From contig NZ_LMVK01000005.1 in assembly GCF_001541315.1 (NCBI RefSeq), forward strand, positions 62,001 to 126,000: 64,000 bases of DNA. The letters are read 5' to 3'. Of this stretch, positions 53,857-63,059 are shown piece after piece (the stretch's first letter is position 1; the number at the start of each line of letters is the position of its first letter). The notes beneath the pieces are model-generated. The model was not told where the DNA came from. It saw only the letters and a program-made list of their open reading frames with translations, and searched no databases. The translations under genes and the position numbers were made by a program. Source of the DNA: Agrobacterium tumefaciens str. B6 (GTDB lineage Bacteria; Pseudomonadota; Alphaproteobacteria; Rhizobiales; Rhizobiaceae).

Positions 53857-54822
53857 TCAACCTGCGAGTGCGGAAACCGGACGGCTCGCCCTTGTCTCAA
53901 TAGCTTCACGAATTTTGGAGGCAACGGCTTTGGCAACCGGAGGCGGAAAAGCATTGCCGACCTGGCGATATGCAGCCGTTTTCTTACCGTAGATTAGCCA
54001 TTGGTCGTCAAAACCTTGAATGCGGGCTGCCATACGAACCGTCAGGCGAGGCATTCCGACGAAGTCACGCTCGGGAGCCTCTTCCGCTATGGACTTTCCG
54101 TTGACGCCGAGTGTGGCCCACGCCGCTTTTGCTCGAGTTGGCCCGAGGTCTGGCCCGCCGTGCTTCTTCGAACCGCCGACGAGCGTCGGGGCGACGTCGT
54201 TGGCGCGCTTGGCCCAAGCCTTTGCGCCTTTCCAGCCGTTGGCCGACATAAGGTCGATAAGAGTCTCGCCAACCGTCGGTGCATCGAATCGGAAAGGAGC
54301 CGGCCATTCGAATTGATCCTTAATGTCATCGCGCAGCGCAACGATGATGACGCGCGGACGTAACTGCGGAACCCCATAGTCAGATGCGTTGAAAAGACGC
54401 CAGTGAGCATCATAGCCAAGCTTCTTGAGTTCGCCCTTGATAAAACCGCGGTAGTCTTCGAACACGGCGCTCAGGAATCCCCGGACGTTCTCAATCATGA
54501 TTGCCTTGGGTCGAGTTTCATCAACGAGACGGATCGCCGCGGGGAACAGATTGCGTTCATCTTTGTCGCCGAGTTGTTTTCCCGCGATAGAGAATGGAGG
54601 GCATGGCAAGCCGCCAGCGAGTAGGTCTATCCCGTGATATTGGCGTCCGTCGAATTGGGTCAAGTCCTCCTCATGGACTGTCCATTCCTTGCGGTTTAAT
54701 CGCAAAGTTTCACAGCAATGGTGATCAATTTCCACCACGCCAGCATGGTCGAATCCTGCGAGTTCCAGGCCTCGCGCTTGACCGCCGGCCCCGGCGCACA
54801 TTTCAAGCGAGGTGAAAGACAT
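53857..54822 (-). CDS. DNA (cytosine-5) methyltransferase of the restriction cluster
   Basis: About 321 aa. SFTSLEMCAGAGGQARGLEL (motif I), GGLPCPPFSIAGKQ (motif IV with the catalytic Cys), IENVRGFLSAVF (VI), LRPRVIIVALR (VIII), LTVRMAARIQGFDD (IX) and GNAFPPPVA (X). Standard m5C enzyme length. GGAGGCAC precedes the ATG at 54822, which rules out the earlier ATG. It should methylate the site cut by the adjacent nuclease. Confidence 0.9.
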   Translation of the reverse strand: MSFTSLEMCAGAGGQARGLELAGFDHAGVVEIDHHCCETLRLNRKEWTVHEEDLTQFDGRQYHGIDLLAGGLPCPPFSIAGKQLGDKDERNLFPAAIRLVDETRPKAIMIENVRGFLSAVFEDYRGFIKGELKKLGYDAHWRLFNASDYGVPQLRPRVIIVALRDDIKDQFEWPAPFRFDAPTVGETLIDLMSANGWKGAKAWAKRANDVAPTLVGGSKKHGGPDLGPTRAKAAWATLGVNGKSIAEEAPERDFVGMPRLTVRMAARIQGFDDQWLIYGKKTAAYRQVGNAFPPPVAKAVASKIREAIETRASRPVSALAG

Positions 54823-54912
54823 AGGGTGCCTCCGATAGAACAAAATAGGAACATTGCCGATTTAGCACGCCGTTGAGGTCGACGCAACGGTTCAGATGGT
54901 AATCTAGTCCTA

Positions 54913-55383
54913 CTAGGTTTCCCCAGGCTTAACCGCGTGAACGGAGCCAGAATCCACAGATTTACTAACCTCAAGGAAGTGTTCTATCCGGTCACGAACT
55001 GCGTCCATGTTCCGTAGCTCGCATTCCCAAACGACCAGCACCGCCCAGCCGGCACCTTCAAGGAGTTCCAGGTTCCTCTGATCGCGAGCCACATTCCGAT
55101 CCATCTTGGGACCCCAGTATCCGGTGTTCGATTTGGCTTCTGATCTAGCCTCCCAACAGCTTGGATCATACCGAAGATGGGCGTGCCAATAACAGCCTCG
55201 TACTTCTATGATCTTTCGACGTGGTCCAAAGGTCAGGTCGGGTTTCCCAGGGAGGTCCTTACGATGTAGCCTATATCTGTAGCCGAGAGAATGGACGAGC
55301 CGGCGAATAAGCATTTCTGGCTTTGTGTCTTTGGAGCGAATACGGGACATCGTCCTGCTTCGCTGCTCGATGGTTTCAACCAT
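54913..55383 (-). CDS. vsr: Very short patch repair endonuclease (Vsr)
   Basis: 156 aa. EQRSRTMSRIRSKDTKPEML, GYRYRLHRKDLPGKPDLTFG with the catalytic Asp, KIIEVRGCYWHAH (metal and zinc site region) and NLELLEGAGWAVLVVWECEL are Vsr landmarks. It nicks T:G mismatches that arise when m5C deaminates, protecting the methylated site from mutation. It is the first gene of the restriction cluster. Confidence 0.93.
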   Translation of the reverse strand: MVETIEQRSRTMSRIRSKDTKPEMLIRRLVHSLGYRYRLHRKDLPGKPDLTFGPRRKIIEVRGCYWHAHLRYDPSCWEARSEAKSNTGYWGPKMDRNVARDQRNLELLEGAGWAVLVVWECELRNMDAVRDRIEHFLEVSKSVDSGSVHAVKPGET

Positions 55384-55595
55384 TACTCTCTCCCGCCCCC
55401 CATAAAGCGTACGGTATATTCAGAGGAGCGCCGATGTGGCGGAGCCAACAAAGTGATGACACTACACCGAAAGCGCGAAATCAAACAAAGCTGTTAACAA
55501 CTGCCAGAAAAATCGCGGTGGCCCCAGGGTGGCCCTAAAAACAAAAACGCTGCGTCTCTCTTTCGAGAATAACGCAGCGTTTTCAGTGAATTAGA
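55384..55595. other. Right island end
   Basis: 212 bp between vsr and attR. It carries the second TGGCCC composite repeat (55516-55540) and a small stem around AACGCTGCGTC/CGCAGCGTT (near 55546-55580). Confidence 0.5.
55516..55540 (+). repeat. TGGCCC repeats at the right island end
   Basis: GGTGGCCCCAGGGTGGCCC followed by TAAAA, the same composite as at 31037-31080 and in the same orientation, 56 bp from attR. Likely integrase arm site. Confidence 0.6.
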
Positions 55596-55671
<76 letters not shown>

Positions 55672-55883
55672 AAGCCAGTGCCTTGCCAACTATCAGATTC
55701 TGACTTGGTGTAAAGCAAAAACTGTCGGCAGGCCGTCAGTCGGTTGCTTTTCCACACCGCGACGGCCCGCTTGTCCGCATGATCACTATTAAAGCAGAAG
55801 GCCCATAAAATAAGCGAAGTATTTACGCGGCGGAGATAGAATGACCATGAACCATAACCATTCCAGCGAGAATAACGCATCAG

Positions 55884-57623
55884 ATGCGCGCGAGCATACA
55901 GAAAATCCAGCTGACAGGCACGATCATCATTGCCGTAAGCTCCATCCTGCTGGCTACCCTTGCCGCGCTGCCCAGCGTCTCCAACTATCTGCGTTACCGG
56001 ACGAATGCGCAGCAGCTTGGCCGCTTTGAAACCGCGCTCCAGTCCGCCTGGCTGGTTTCGGCAGAGCGCGGTCCTGCCAACAATCTGATGGCGTCGTCTG
56101 CCGTGGACGCAAGCCTGGTCGAAGCCCTCGCCGCGGCGCGCAAGGCGACGGACGACAAGTTATCCCAGGTCGAGACCTCCTTCGCCGAGGAAATTAAAGC
56201 GCAACCCGGCTTGGCGAAATCGCTTGCCGAAACCCGCCAGAAGCTGGCGGATTCGCGAGAGGCGGTGGACGACGTTGCTGCCCTTTCGCCTGAAGCACGC
56301 AGCTACAGCGCCATGGCCAACGCCATTCAGTCGATGTTCAAGGCGGCGGACAGTGTCAACCTGCTTCGCGGCAGGGCTGCACGCGCCATCATAACAAAGA
56401 CGCCTGATGTGGCGATCGACATCGCCATGACCGGCACGGCCGGCGTGATGCGCGACAGGATCGGCCGCCTCGGTTCCTATGTCATCATGAGCATGCAGGC
56501 AAACCGGCAGGACAGGTTAAGCTATCGCGCAAAGTTCGACACCGAGATGCAAAGCCTGATGCTGGTGAAGTCATCATTGTGGAACTATACCGCCGCCTAT
56601 CTCTCGACCCCGCGTCTGGACACCGCATTTCGTGAGTTTGAGGCCTATTATTTCGGTCAGGCGCTTCGCTATGCGCAGAATACGATTGCCATCGTCGTGC
56701 CATCTGCGCGCCCAAGCGTGCGTGAGTTTTCCGAAAGCTACATTCAGGGCATGCGGTCGTCGGACAAGCTGCGTGACCTCATTCTTGCCGAAACCCGGGC
56801 GAGAATCGAAAAGAAGAAGCAGGAAGCGCTCATCTATGGCGCAGCGTCTCTGTTAATCGCCTTCATTGCGGTTCTGGTCCTGCTTCGCCTCACATCGGTC
56901 TACAAGACAGCGCTGTTCCAGCCCATGCAGTCCGTCCGGACGCAGATCGCCGCGATAGCGGCAGGCGATCTTTCCGAGGCACACTATAAGGATGGCGTCG
57001 CTCCGGAAGTGAAGAAGATGTTCCAGGAACTTGATTTCCTGCGCGAACAGCTTCGCCAGAAAGGAGAAATGGAGGACCAGCAGCGAGCGCTGGCCGAGCA
57101 GCTGCGCAAGCTCTCCGAAACCGACGCCCTGACGGGCGTCTTCAATCGCCGCGCACTGGAAAAGGCCGTTCGCACCATCCTCAGCGGCAACGAGCAATGT
57201 CCGGCGCTGGGCGTGATGATTGTCGATATCGACCACTTCAAGTCGATCAACGACCGATACGGCCACGCCAGGGGCGCCCTCGCGCTGCAGAAAACGGCGG
57301 GCCTTTTGAAGGGCGCATTGCGCAAGGACGACATTCTTGCCCGATATGGCGGTGAGGAATTCGTCGGTGGGCGGCAGGAGGTCAGCCCCGCCACCGCGGC
57401 GGCCCCCCCCCACCCCCCTCGCCGCCCGATCGAGGCCCAGAACATCGATGAGCAGAGCGGCCTGGCCCCGACGGCCAGTTTCGGCGTGGTCTGGCAGGAA
57501 GCACGTGCGATCAACAGCTGGGACGAGTTGATCGCCATTGCCGACGACCGGCTTTACGAGGCCAAGCGCGCGGGCCGCAACCGGGTCTGGGCAACCTATT
57601 TCCCCAAGGTCGCGAACGGCTGA
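55884..57623 (+). CDS. Membrane diguanylate cyclase with damaged GGDEF end
   Basis: 579 aa. A membrane helix at 9-32 (TGTIIIAVSSILLATLAALP), a long periplasmic helical region, a second helix near 313-332, a HAMP-like stretch and a GGDEF domain (TDALTGVFNRRALEKAV, VDIDHFKSINDRYGHARG, ARYGGEEF). After GGEEF the sequence VGGRQEVSPATAAAPPHPPRRPIEA replaces the usual hydrophobic/helical segment; the frame recovers at APTASFGVV. The DNA there has long C runs (57401-57420). It may be a sequencing error or a disabled enzyme. Confidence 0.85.
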   Translation: MRASIQKIQLTGTIIIAVSSILLATLAALPSVSNYLRYRTNAQQLGRFETALQSAWLVSAERGPANNLMASSAVDASLVEALAAARKATDDKLSQVETSFAEEIKAQPGLAKSLAETRQKLADSREAVDDVAALSPEARSYSAMANAIQSMFKAADSVNLLRGRAARAIITKTPDVAIDIAMTGTAGVMRDRIGRLGSYVIMSMQANRQDRLSYRAKFDTEMQSLMLVKSSLWNYTAAYLSTPRLDTAFREFEAYYFGQALRYAQNTIAIVVPSARPSVREFSESYIQGMRSSDKLRDLILAETRARIEKKKQEALIYGAASLLIAFIAVLVLLRLTSVYKTALFQPMQSVRTQIAAIAAGDLSEAHYKDGVAPEVKKMFQELDFLREQLRQKGEMEDQQRALAEQLRKLSETDALTGVFNRRALEKAVRTILSGNEQCPALGVMIVDIDHFKSINDRYGHARGALALQKTAGLLKGALRKDDILARYGGEEFVGGRQEVSPATAAAPPHPPRRPIEAQNIDEQSGLAPTASFGVVWQEARAINSWDELIAIADDRLYEAKRAGRNRVWATYFPKVANG

Positions 57624-57654
57624 GCGACATTGCCGGCGGCAGGTTTCGCCTCGC

Positions 57655-58764
57655 CTAGATCAGATCCAGCGTCATGACCACGGGGCAATGATCGGAAGCC
57701 TTCGGACGATCCCAACCGGTGCGCGGATAACGTTCGACCTCCTGCCCCGGCGGGAATACCGTCCGGAAAGGCTGTCCATTGCGAATGATTTCGGGCACAT
57801 GCGTGGCGTTCGTCTCCGCCAGACGCGGCGAAAGCCAGATATAGTCGAGCTGGCACAGATGCTGCTCCTGAGGACCGCGGGAATGATAAAGCGTCCAGCG
57901 GTCCATGACGTCACGGCGCATCATCGGATTGACCACGAAATCATCGGCCGTAAAAACATCAAGCGCGCTGCGCTCCTCCTCGATCGGCGCAAAGCTGTAG
58001 CCGCTGCGCCGGTCGCCGGAAATCGCAATACGCTCCTGATAGTCGTTCATATCACCGCAGATCGCGAAGTTCTTGTTGCGGCTATTGCCGACACCCCAAC
58101 GGTTTTCAATGATGCGGCGAACGGCCATGGCCTCCGCCTCGCGGATAGGCATGGTGGCAAGCCGCGCATCGACCGGATCGCGGGAATTGGTCATGGATTT
58201 GAAATGCGTGACGTAGAGCGTCAACGGTTTGCCGCCGATCCTCAAATCGATTTCCAGACAATCCCGTTTGAAAATCTTGTCGTCGATCTGGTTGGTCGCG
58301 GCCAGCGCAGGATTGAAAAGATCGAGATTGCGATAGGTCAGCGCCGCATGGCTCTTGATGTCGACCACCTCGATCTTGTCGCCGTCCCGCGTTTCCTCGC
58401 GCATGACGACGGCGACATCGATACCGCGACTATCATTACCCTCGACCAGATATTTCTGCAGGTAGCCATTACCGACCATGCGGTAGAGATAGCCATATTC
58501 GAAGGCCTGCAGCGCAGCCATGTTGTCGACTTCCTGCAGACAGAGAATGTCGGCATCCGCATCGGCGATGGCGAGCGCCGAAAGCTGCCGCGTATCGTCG
58601 GTGGACGAGACCATCCGCGCGCTTTCCAGCGCCTGATAGGTTGCCTCATCCCTGATATCGAAAAGCTGGATCGCCCTGTCGCGCCGCGTCTGGTTGCGAA
58701 AGCCGGTGAAATCGAAACGGGTGAGGAGATTTTCGATATTGAAGGTGGCAAGTCGAAGCGACAT
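57655..58764 (-). CDS. Endonuclease/exonuclease/phosphatase family protein
   Basis: 369 aa with the EEP catalytic motifs: LATFNIENLLTRFD, LCLQEVDN (metal Glu), THFKSMTNS, AICGDMNDYQ and QLDYIWLSPRL, ending in SDHCPV. No signal peptide. Substrate could be a phosphodiester or nucleic acid. It converges with the diguanylate cyclase, 31 bp apart. Confidence 0.88.
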   Translation of the reverse strand: MSLRLATFNIENLLTRFDFTGFRNQTRRDRAIQLFDIRDEATYQALESARMVSSTDDTRQLSALAIADADADILCLQEVDNMAALQAFEYGYLYRMVGNGYLQKYLVEGNDSRGIDVAVVMREETRDGDKIEVVDIKSHAALTYRNLDLFNPALAATNQIDDKIFKRDCLEIDLRIGGKPLTLYVTHFKSMTNSRDPVDARLATMPIREAEAMAVRRIIENRWGVGNSRNKNFAICGDMNDYQERIAISGDRRSGYSFAPIEEERSALDVFTADDFVVNPMMRRDVMDRWTLYHSRGPQEQHLCQLDYIWLSPRLAETNATHVPEIIRNGQPFRTVFPPGQEVERYPRTGWDRPKASDHCPVVMTLDLI

Positions 58765-58898
58765 GAATCAATCCTATTGCTGCGGGGAAACCTTAGCCGG
58801 TGTCGCACCGCATCGCCAGTAGCCTGAAACACATCGCGTTTGACCAGATTGGCCCACAGAGGTGCCGTCAGGACTCCGTGCGCCAGTACATCATCCAT

Positions 58899-59015
58899 CC
58901 TCATCCCTGTGCTTGTCACAGGAATCCGGCCGATGCGCGTCCGCGCGGCGGGGAGAGTCCTTTCAGCCCAAAGACTTGGGCTGGCTGGATCCCTGTGACA
59001 AGCACAGGGATGAGG
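58899..59015. repeat. Inverted-repeat intergenic element
   Basis: Left arm 58899-58927 and right arm 58987-59015 are 29-nt arms with 28 complementary positions; each contains CTGTGACAAGCACAGG or its complement. An inner stem AGCCCAA/TTGGGCT sits between them. It resembles a dispersed element of Agrobacterium chromosomes. Confidence 0.7.
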
Positions 59016-59031
59016 AGACGTCATTTTCAGG

Positions 59032-60057
59032 CTAAAGCCGCCACGCTGCACGAATGGCGACCGGCAACCGATCACCGATCGCAACCGCTTCCCGTGAATA
59101 GGCCCTGATCGCCTGCCCGTCCGGCAGATCGAGACGCAGGGCATAACGCTCGCCCTCGTAAAGAACCGAGGTGACGGTGCAGGTAATCCCCTCAGAATCC
59201 CGCACCACATCCTGCGGCCGCACCAGAATATCCATCTGCGATGCTGCTCCGCTCTCCATCGCCGCACGAAGCCCCGGCCAGTCGAGATCCCGCGAAGCGC
59301 CTTCCCGCAAGGGCACCGTCAGGATCGCCCCCTGCCCCACCAGAGAACCGACAAGCCTGCCCTCCGGCCGCGCATAAAGCTCCGCCGGCGGCGCGACCTG
59401 CAGCAGCTTGCCATGCGACATAACCGCGACATCAGTTGCGAGCGCCATGGCTTCGGCCTGGTCGTGGGTAACATAGATCATCGTCGCGCCGGAGCGTGCG
59501 TGAAACTCGCGGAAAGTCTCCTCCATCTCCTGCCGCAGATGGCGGTCGAGATTGGCGAGCGGTTCGTCAAGCAGCACCACATCGGGCTCGGTGACGAGGC
59601 AGCGGGCGAGCGCCACACGCTGCCGCTGCCCACCCGACAATTCGGCGGGACGGCGATCGGCAAAGCTTTCGAGGCGAACGGCGGTCAGCGCCTGTCGCAC
59701 CTTCTCGCGATATTTCTCCCCCGAAATGCCGCGCACCTTCAAGGGATAACCGGCATTGTCGGCGACCGACATATGCGGCCACAGCGCATAGGACTGGAAC
59801 ACCATCGCCATGTTGCGCCGCTCCGACGGCACCATGCTGCCGGCATCGGCCAGCACCCTCTCGCCGAGCAGGACGGAACCATCAGTCGGCTGTTCGAACC
59901 CGGCGATCATGCGCAGCACCGTCGTCTTGCCGCAACCGGAAGGTCCGAGCAGCGCCAGGAAACCGCCATCACGCACCGTCAGCGACACATCGTCAACGGC
60001 TGGCTTCGATCCCGCACCAAAACTTTTCGACAGGCGGTTGAGGATCAGTTTCGCCAC
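59032..60057 (-). CDS. ABC transporter ATP-binding protein (Fe3+/spermidine type)
   Basis: 341 aa. Walker A LLGPSGCGKTTVLRMIAG, Q-loop, signature LSGGQRQRVALARC, Walker B DVVLLDEPLANLD, H-loop YVTHDQAEAMALA, and a C-terminal TOBE domain. It powers uptake with the permease encoded before it (13-bp overlap). Confidence 0.93.
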   Translation of the reverse strand: MAKLILNRLSKSFGAGSKPAVDDVSLTVRDGGFLALLGPSGCGKTTVLRMIAGFEQPTDGSVLLGERVLADAGSMVPSERRNMAMVFQSYALWPHMSVADNAGYPLKVRGISGEKYREKVRQALTAVRLESFADRRPAELSGGQRQRVALARCLVTEPDVVLLDEPLANLDRHLRQEMEETFREFHARSGATMIYVTHDQAEAMALATDVAVMSHGKLLQVAPPAELYARPEGRLVGSLVGQGAILTVPLREGASRDLDWPGLRAAMESGAASQMDILVRPQDVVRDSEGITCTVTSVLYEGERYALRLDLPDGQAIRAYSREAVAIGDRLPVAIRAAWRL

Positions 60058-61739
60058 GGGACGACTCCTTTCGGCAGATAGCGCCCCAGAATTTCGAGCA
60101 GCAGCATGAGAAAAATCACCATGATGACAACGAGCACCGAAAGCGCCGAGGCGAGATCGAAGCTGCCGCTGTCATCGAGGTTGTAGATGAGGACGCCGAG
60201 CGTCTGCGTGCCAGCCGACCACAGCAGCGCCGAGACCGTCAGTTCATTGCAGGCGATCAGGAAAACGAGAATGACGGAAGCGCCTGCCGCCGGCCCGACC
60301 AGCGGCAGGATTATATCCTTGAGCCGCCGCCAGAAACCCGCGCCGGACAGCCGCGCCGCCTCTTCCAGCGATGGATCGAATTGCAGGAAGGCGCTGACCA
60401 TCGGTTTCAGGCTGACCGCAAAGAAGGAGGAGAAATAGGCGAGCAGGATGATCCAGATCGTGCCGTAGAGCGTCACGCCGAGGAGCGGGATCGGGGCCGC
60501 GAAAAGCAGCACGAAGGAAACGGAAATAACCACGCCCGGAAGCGCATAGGGAATATCCACCAGCGCCGAGAGCAGGAACATGAAGCTGCTCTTGCCGCGC
60601 ACGAGGAAGTAGGCCGTCAGCACCGTCACCGCCAGCAAGCAAAGTGATGTGGCAGTCGCCAGAAACAGCGAATTACGGAAGGCCGTGCGGGTCACGCTCT
60701 GCCGGTAAAGCAGTTCCTCATAGGCATGCAGTGTCGCGGTCTTGAGGCTGAGCGGCACGCCATAGGCGGGCGCGAGCGAACTTGCCACCAGTGCCGCAAG
60801 CGGCGCCCCCAGCATGAAGAACAACACGAGCCACAGGGCAAGCTCCGCCGGCACCCGCCACCGCGCCAGCCCAAAAGTCGCCGCCTTGCCGGAAAGGCCG
60901 ATGATGCGATAGTCCCTGCCCTTCATCGCCCGTTCCTGCAAAGCAAGCCCGGCCACGGAAATGATGGCGATCATGGTGGAGAGAATGGCGATATCGCCGA
61001 AGGTGCTGGTGCCGAAACTGGCGAAACGGCTGTAGATCAGCGTCGGCAGGGTAAAGATCGAGGCGGGAATGCCGAGGATCGCCGGAATGCCGAAATTGCC
61101 GACATTGGACACGAATGAGATTGCCGCCCCGGCGATCAATCCCGGTGTCGAAAGCGGCAGGATGATATCGAACAACACACGGCGCGGTGAAGCACCCGAA
61201 AGCTTGGCGGCCTCGATACCATCCTGTGGCAAGACCAGCAGGCCCGCGCGCAGCGACAGATAGACGAGCGGCGCATGCTGCACGCCGAGCAACAGCGCGA
61301 TGCCGGCAGTGGAATAAAGCGGCTGCGGCGAACCCATTGCCGGCGCAAGGCCGATGGCCTTCAACAGCGTGCTTGACGGGCCGGTCATGCCGATCCACGA
61401 CAGCGCCGTCACCTGCGGCGGGATCATCATCGGCAGCATGAACAGGAAGCTCAAGATCGACTTGCCGCGTATGTCGCAGAGCGTCAGCGAAAGCGCAAAG
61501 GCGCCGCCGATGCCAAGCGAAATCAGCATGCCGAAAAACGAGGTGGAAAGCGTGTTCAGCGCCGCATCCCACAGGGCCGGATCGGCCAGAAGTCGCCATA
61601 TGTCACCATTGAGTGACGAAATGATGCCGGTATAGGCGAGCCGCCCGAGCGGCAGGGCGCTGAGCGCAAAAACAACGCTGACCACAAAAGGAAACAGCCA
61701 GCGCGGCTGGCTGCTTCCATAGGCATTGGAACGGGTCAT
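60045..61739 (-). CDS. ABC transporter permease, duplicated (FbpB-type)
   Basis: 564 aa with two fused permease halves and ~12 membrane segments; each half carries an EAA loop (GIEAAKLSGASPRRVLFDII and SLEEAARLSGAGFWRRLKDI). This architecture is typical of Fe3+ and some phosphonate/polyol importers. Lies 10 bp after the binding-protein gene. Confidence 0.92.
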   Translation of the reverse strand: MTRSNAYGSSQPRWLFPFVVSVVFALSALPLGRLAYTGIISSLNGDIWRLLADPALWDAALNTLSTSFFGMLISLGIGGAFALSLTLCDIRGKSILSFLFMLPMMIPPQVTALSWIGMTGPSSTLLKAIGLAPAMGSPQPLYSTAGIALLLGVQHAPLVYLSLRAGLLVLPQDGIEAAKLSGASPRRVLFDIILPLSTPGLIAGAAISFVSNVGNFGIPAILGIPASIFTLPTLIYSRFASFGTSTFGDIAILSTMIAIISVAGLALQERAMKGRDYRIIGLSGKAATFGLARWRVPAELALWLVLFFMLGAPLAALVASSLAPAYGVPLSLKTATLHAYEELLYRQSVTRTAFRNSLFLATATSLCLLAVTVLTAYFLVRGKSSFMFLLSALVDIPYALPGVVISVSFVLLFAAPIPLLGVTLYGTIWIILLAYFSSFFAVSLKPMVSAFLQFDPSLEEAARLSGAGFWRRLKDIILPLVGPAAGASVILVFLIACNELTVSALLWSAGTQTLGVLIYNLDDSGSFDLASALSVLVVIMVIFLMLLLEILGRYLPKGVVPWRN

Positions 61740-61748
61740 TCCGCTTTA

Positions 61749-62732
61749 TCAGCCCTTGGAGCCGAAGATATCGGAGAAGGTCTTCAGGTCCTGTTCGGAG
61801 TTCTTCAACGCATCGGCGGCGTTGAGCGGCAGAACCTTGAGCTTGTCGCGGGCCGGGAAACCTTCCGGCATGCCGGCGTCGGCGCGCGCGGGAATGTAAC
61901 CGAGCTTGACGAAGCCCTGCTGGCCCTTTTCGGAAAGCACGTAGTCAACGAACTTCTTCGCCGCTTCCTCGTGCTTGGTGCCCTTGATGATCGCGACCGG
62001 CTCGGTGACAGCAGAAACGCCTTCTTCCGGGAAGACGAACTCGACCGGCGCGCCCTTGGCCTTTTCGCGGATCGGCATGTAGTCGACAACCACGCCATAG
62101 GCCTTCTCGCCCGATGCGACGGACTTCAGGACCGCGCCGTTGCCGCCGCCGGCAATGGCTTCATTGGCCTTCAGCTGCTTGTAATAATCCCAGCCGAGGT
62201 CCTTAACGGCGGCGATCGTCTGCGCATGGATCAGCGCGGCACCCGAGGTCAGCGGGCTCGGCATCGTCACGAGACCCTTGGCTTCCGCCTTCGCCAGATC
62301 CTTCCAGCTGGTCGGCTTCATCGCGGCAGCGGTATTATACATGATGCCTGTCGTGATGAGCTTGGTGGAATAATAGAAGCCATCCGCATCATAGAGCGAG
62401 GCATCGATATTCTTGGCTTCAGGAGACTTGTGAGCCAGAAGCTGGCCGGCCTGCTTCATGCGCTCCAGCGTTACCGTGTCGGCGATCAGCAGCACGTCGG
62501 CAACCGGATTGCCGGCATTGATCTCGGCCATCAGCTTGGCCATGATCTTCGGCGTCCCGTCACGCACCCATTCAACTTCGAGACCCGGATTGGCGGCCTT
62601 GAAACCATCAACGGTCGCCTGCGCGTCCTCGTTCGGCTGGCTGGTATAAAGCACCAGATCGGCGGCATTGGCGGCTGTGGCGATGAAGCCGAGCGATACG
62701 ATGGCGGTGAAAGCGGAGAGCAGCGTTTTCAT
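61749..62732 (-). CDS. ABC transporter periplasmic binding protein (Fe3+-type)
   Basis: 327 aa with signal peptide (GFIATAANAAD) and an FbpA-like fold: LVLYTSQPNEDAQATVDGFK, EINAGNPVADVLLIADTVTL, FYYSTKLITTGIMYNT. FbpA's paired tyrosines that bind iron are not clearly present, so the substrate may be iron(III), a phosphonate or another anion. No iron-box was seen upstream. Confidence 0.88.
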   Translation of the reverse strand: MKTLLSAFTAIVSLGFIATAANAADLVLYTSQPNEDAQATVDGFKAANPGLEVEWVRDGTPKIMAKLMAEINAGNPVADVLLIADTVTLERMKQAGQLLAHKSPEAKNIDASLYDADGFYYSTKLITTGIMYNTAAAMKPTSWKDLAKAEAKGLVTMPSPLTSGAALIHAQTIAAVKDLGWDYYKQLKANEAIAGGGNGAVLKSVASGEKAYGVVVDYMPIREKAKGAPVEFVFPEEGVSAVTEPVAIIKGTKHEEAAKKFVDYVLSEKGQQGFVKLGYIPARADAGMPEGFPARDKLKVLPLNAADALKNSEQDLKTFSDIFGSKG

Positions 62733-62860
62733 GGATCCAGTCCCTGTTGTTCGGTGGGACCGCTAAAACATGATTGCATAACATGTATGTGACAGGCAGG
62801 ATTTTAGAGGTGTAATCCCTAGGGTTCGTCGGGATTGAGAGTAACAATGCTCCTTGGCGC

Positions 62861-63035
62861 TTGCGGCTTACCCCCCTCTGCCCTGCCGGGCATCTCCCCC
62901 TCAAGGGGGGAGATCGATTTGCGGCAAGGTTTCGCCTATCTCAACGCTTTAGAATGAAGTGGCAGGAGAGCGTCTTGCCGATCTCCCCCCTTGAGGGGGA
63001 GATGCCCGGCAGGGCAGAGGGGGGTGAAGCCGCAA
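62861..63035. repeat. Large inverted-repeat intergenic element
   Basis: Arms 62861-62916 and 62979-63035 are complementary over ~56 nt with one indel; each contains CTGCCCTGCCGGGCATCTCC or its complement. The same arm sequence, diverged, is inside uvrB at 24001. Typical Rhizobiales mosaic palindrome (RIME-like). Confidence 0.8.
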
Positions 63036-63059
63036 CCTCTGTAACTGCCGGAAAGTCAC

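Noticed and set aside
57538-58827. 429-aa plus-strand open frame
   Set aside because: Antisense to the endonuclease/exonuclease/phosphatase gene, which has clear catalytic motifs.
62733-62860. Iron-responsive (Irr/RirA) box upstream of the ABC transporter
   Set aside because: Only a weak ACATG/CATGT symmetry is present; no match to known boxes.
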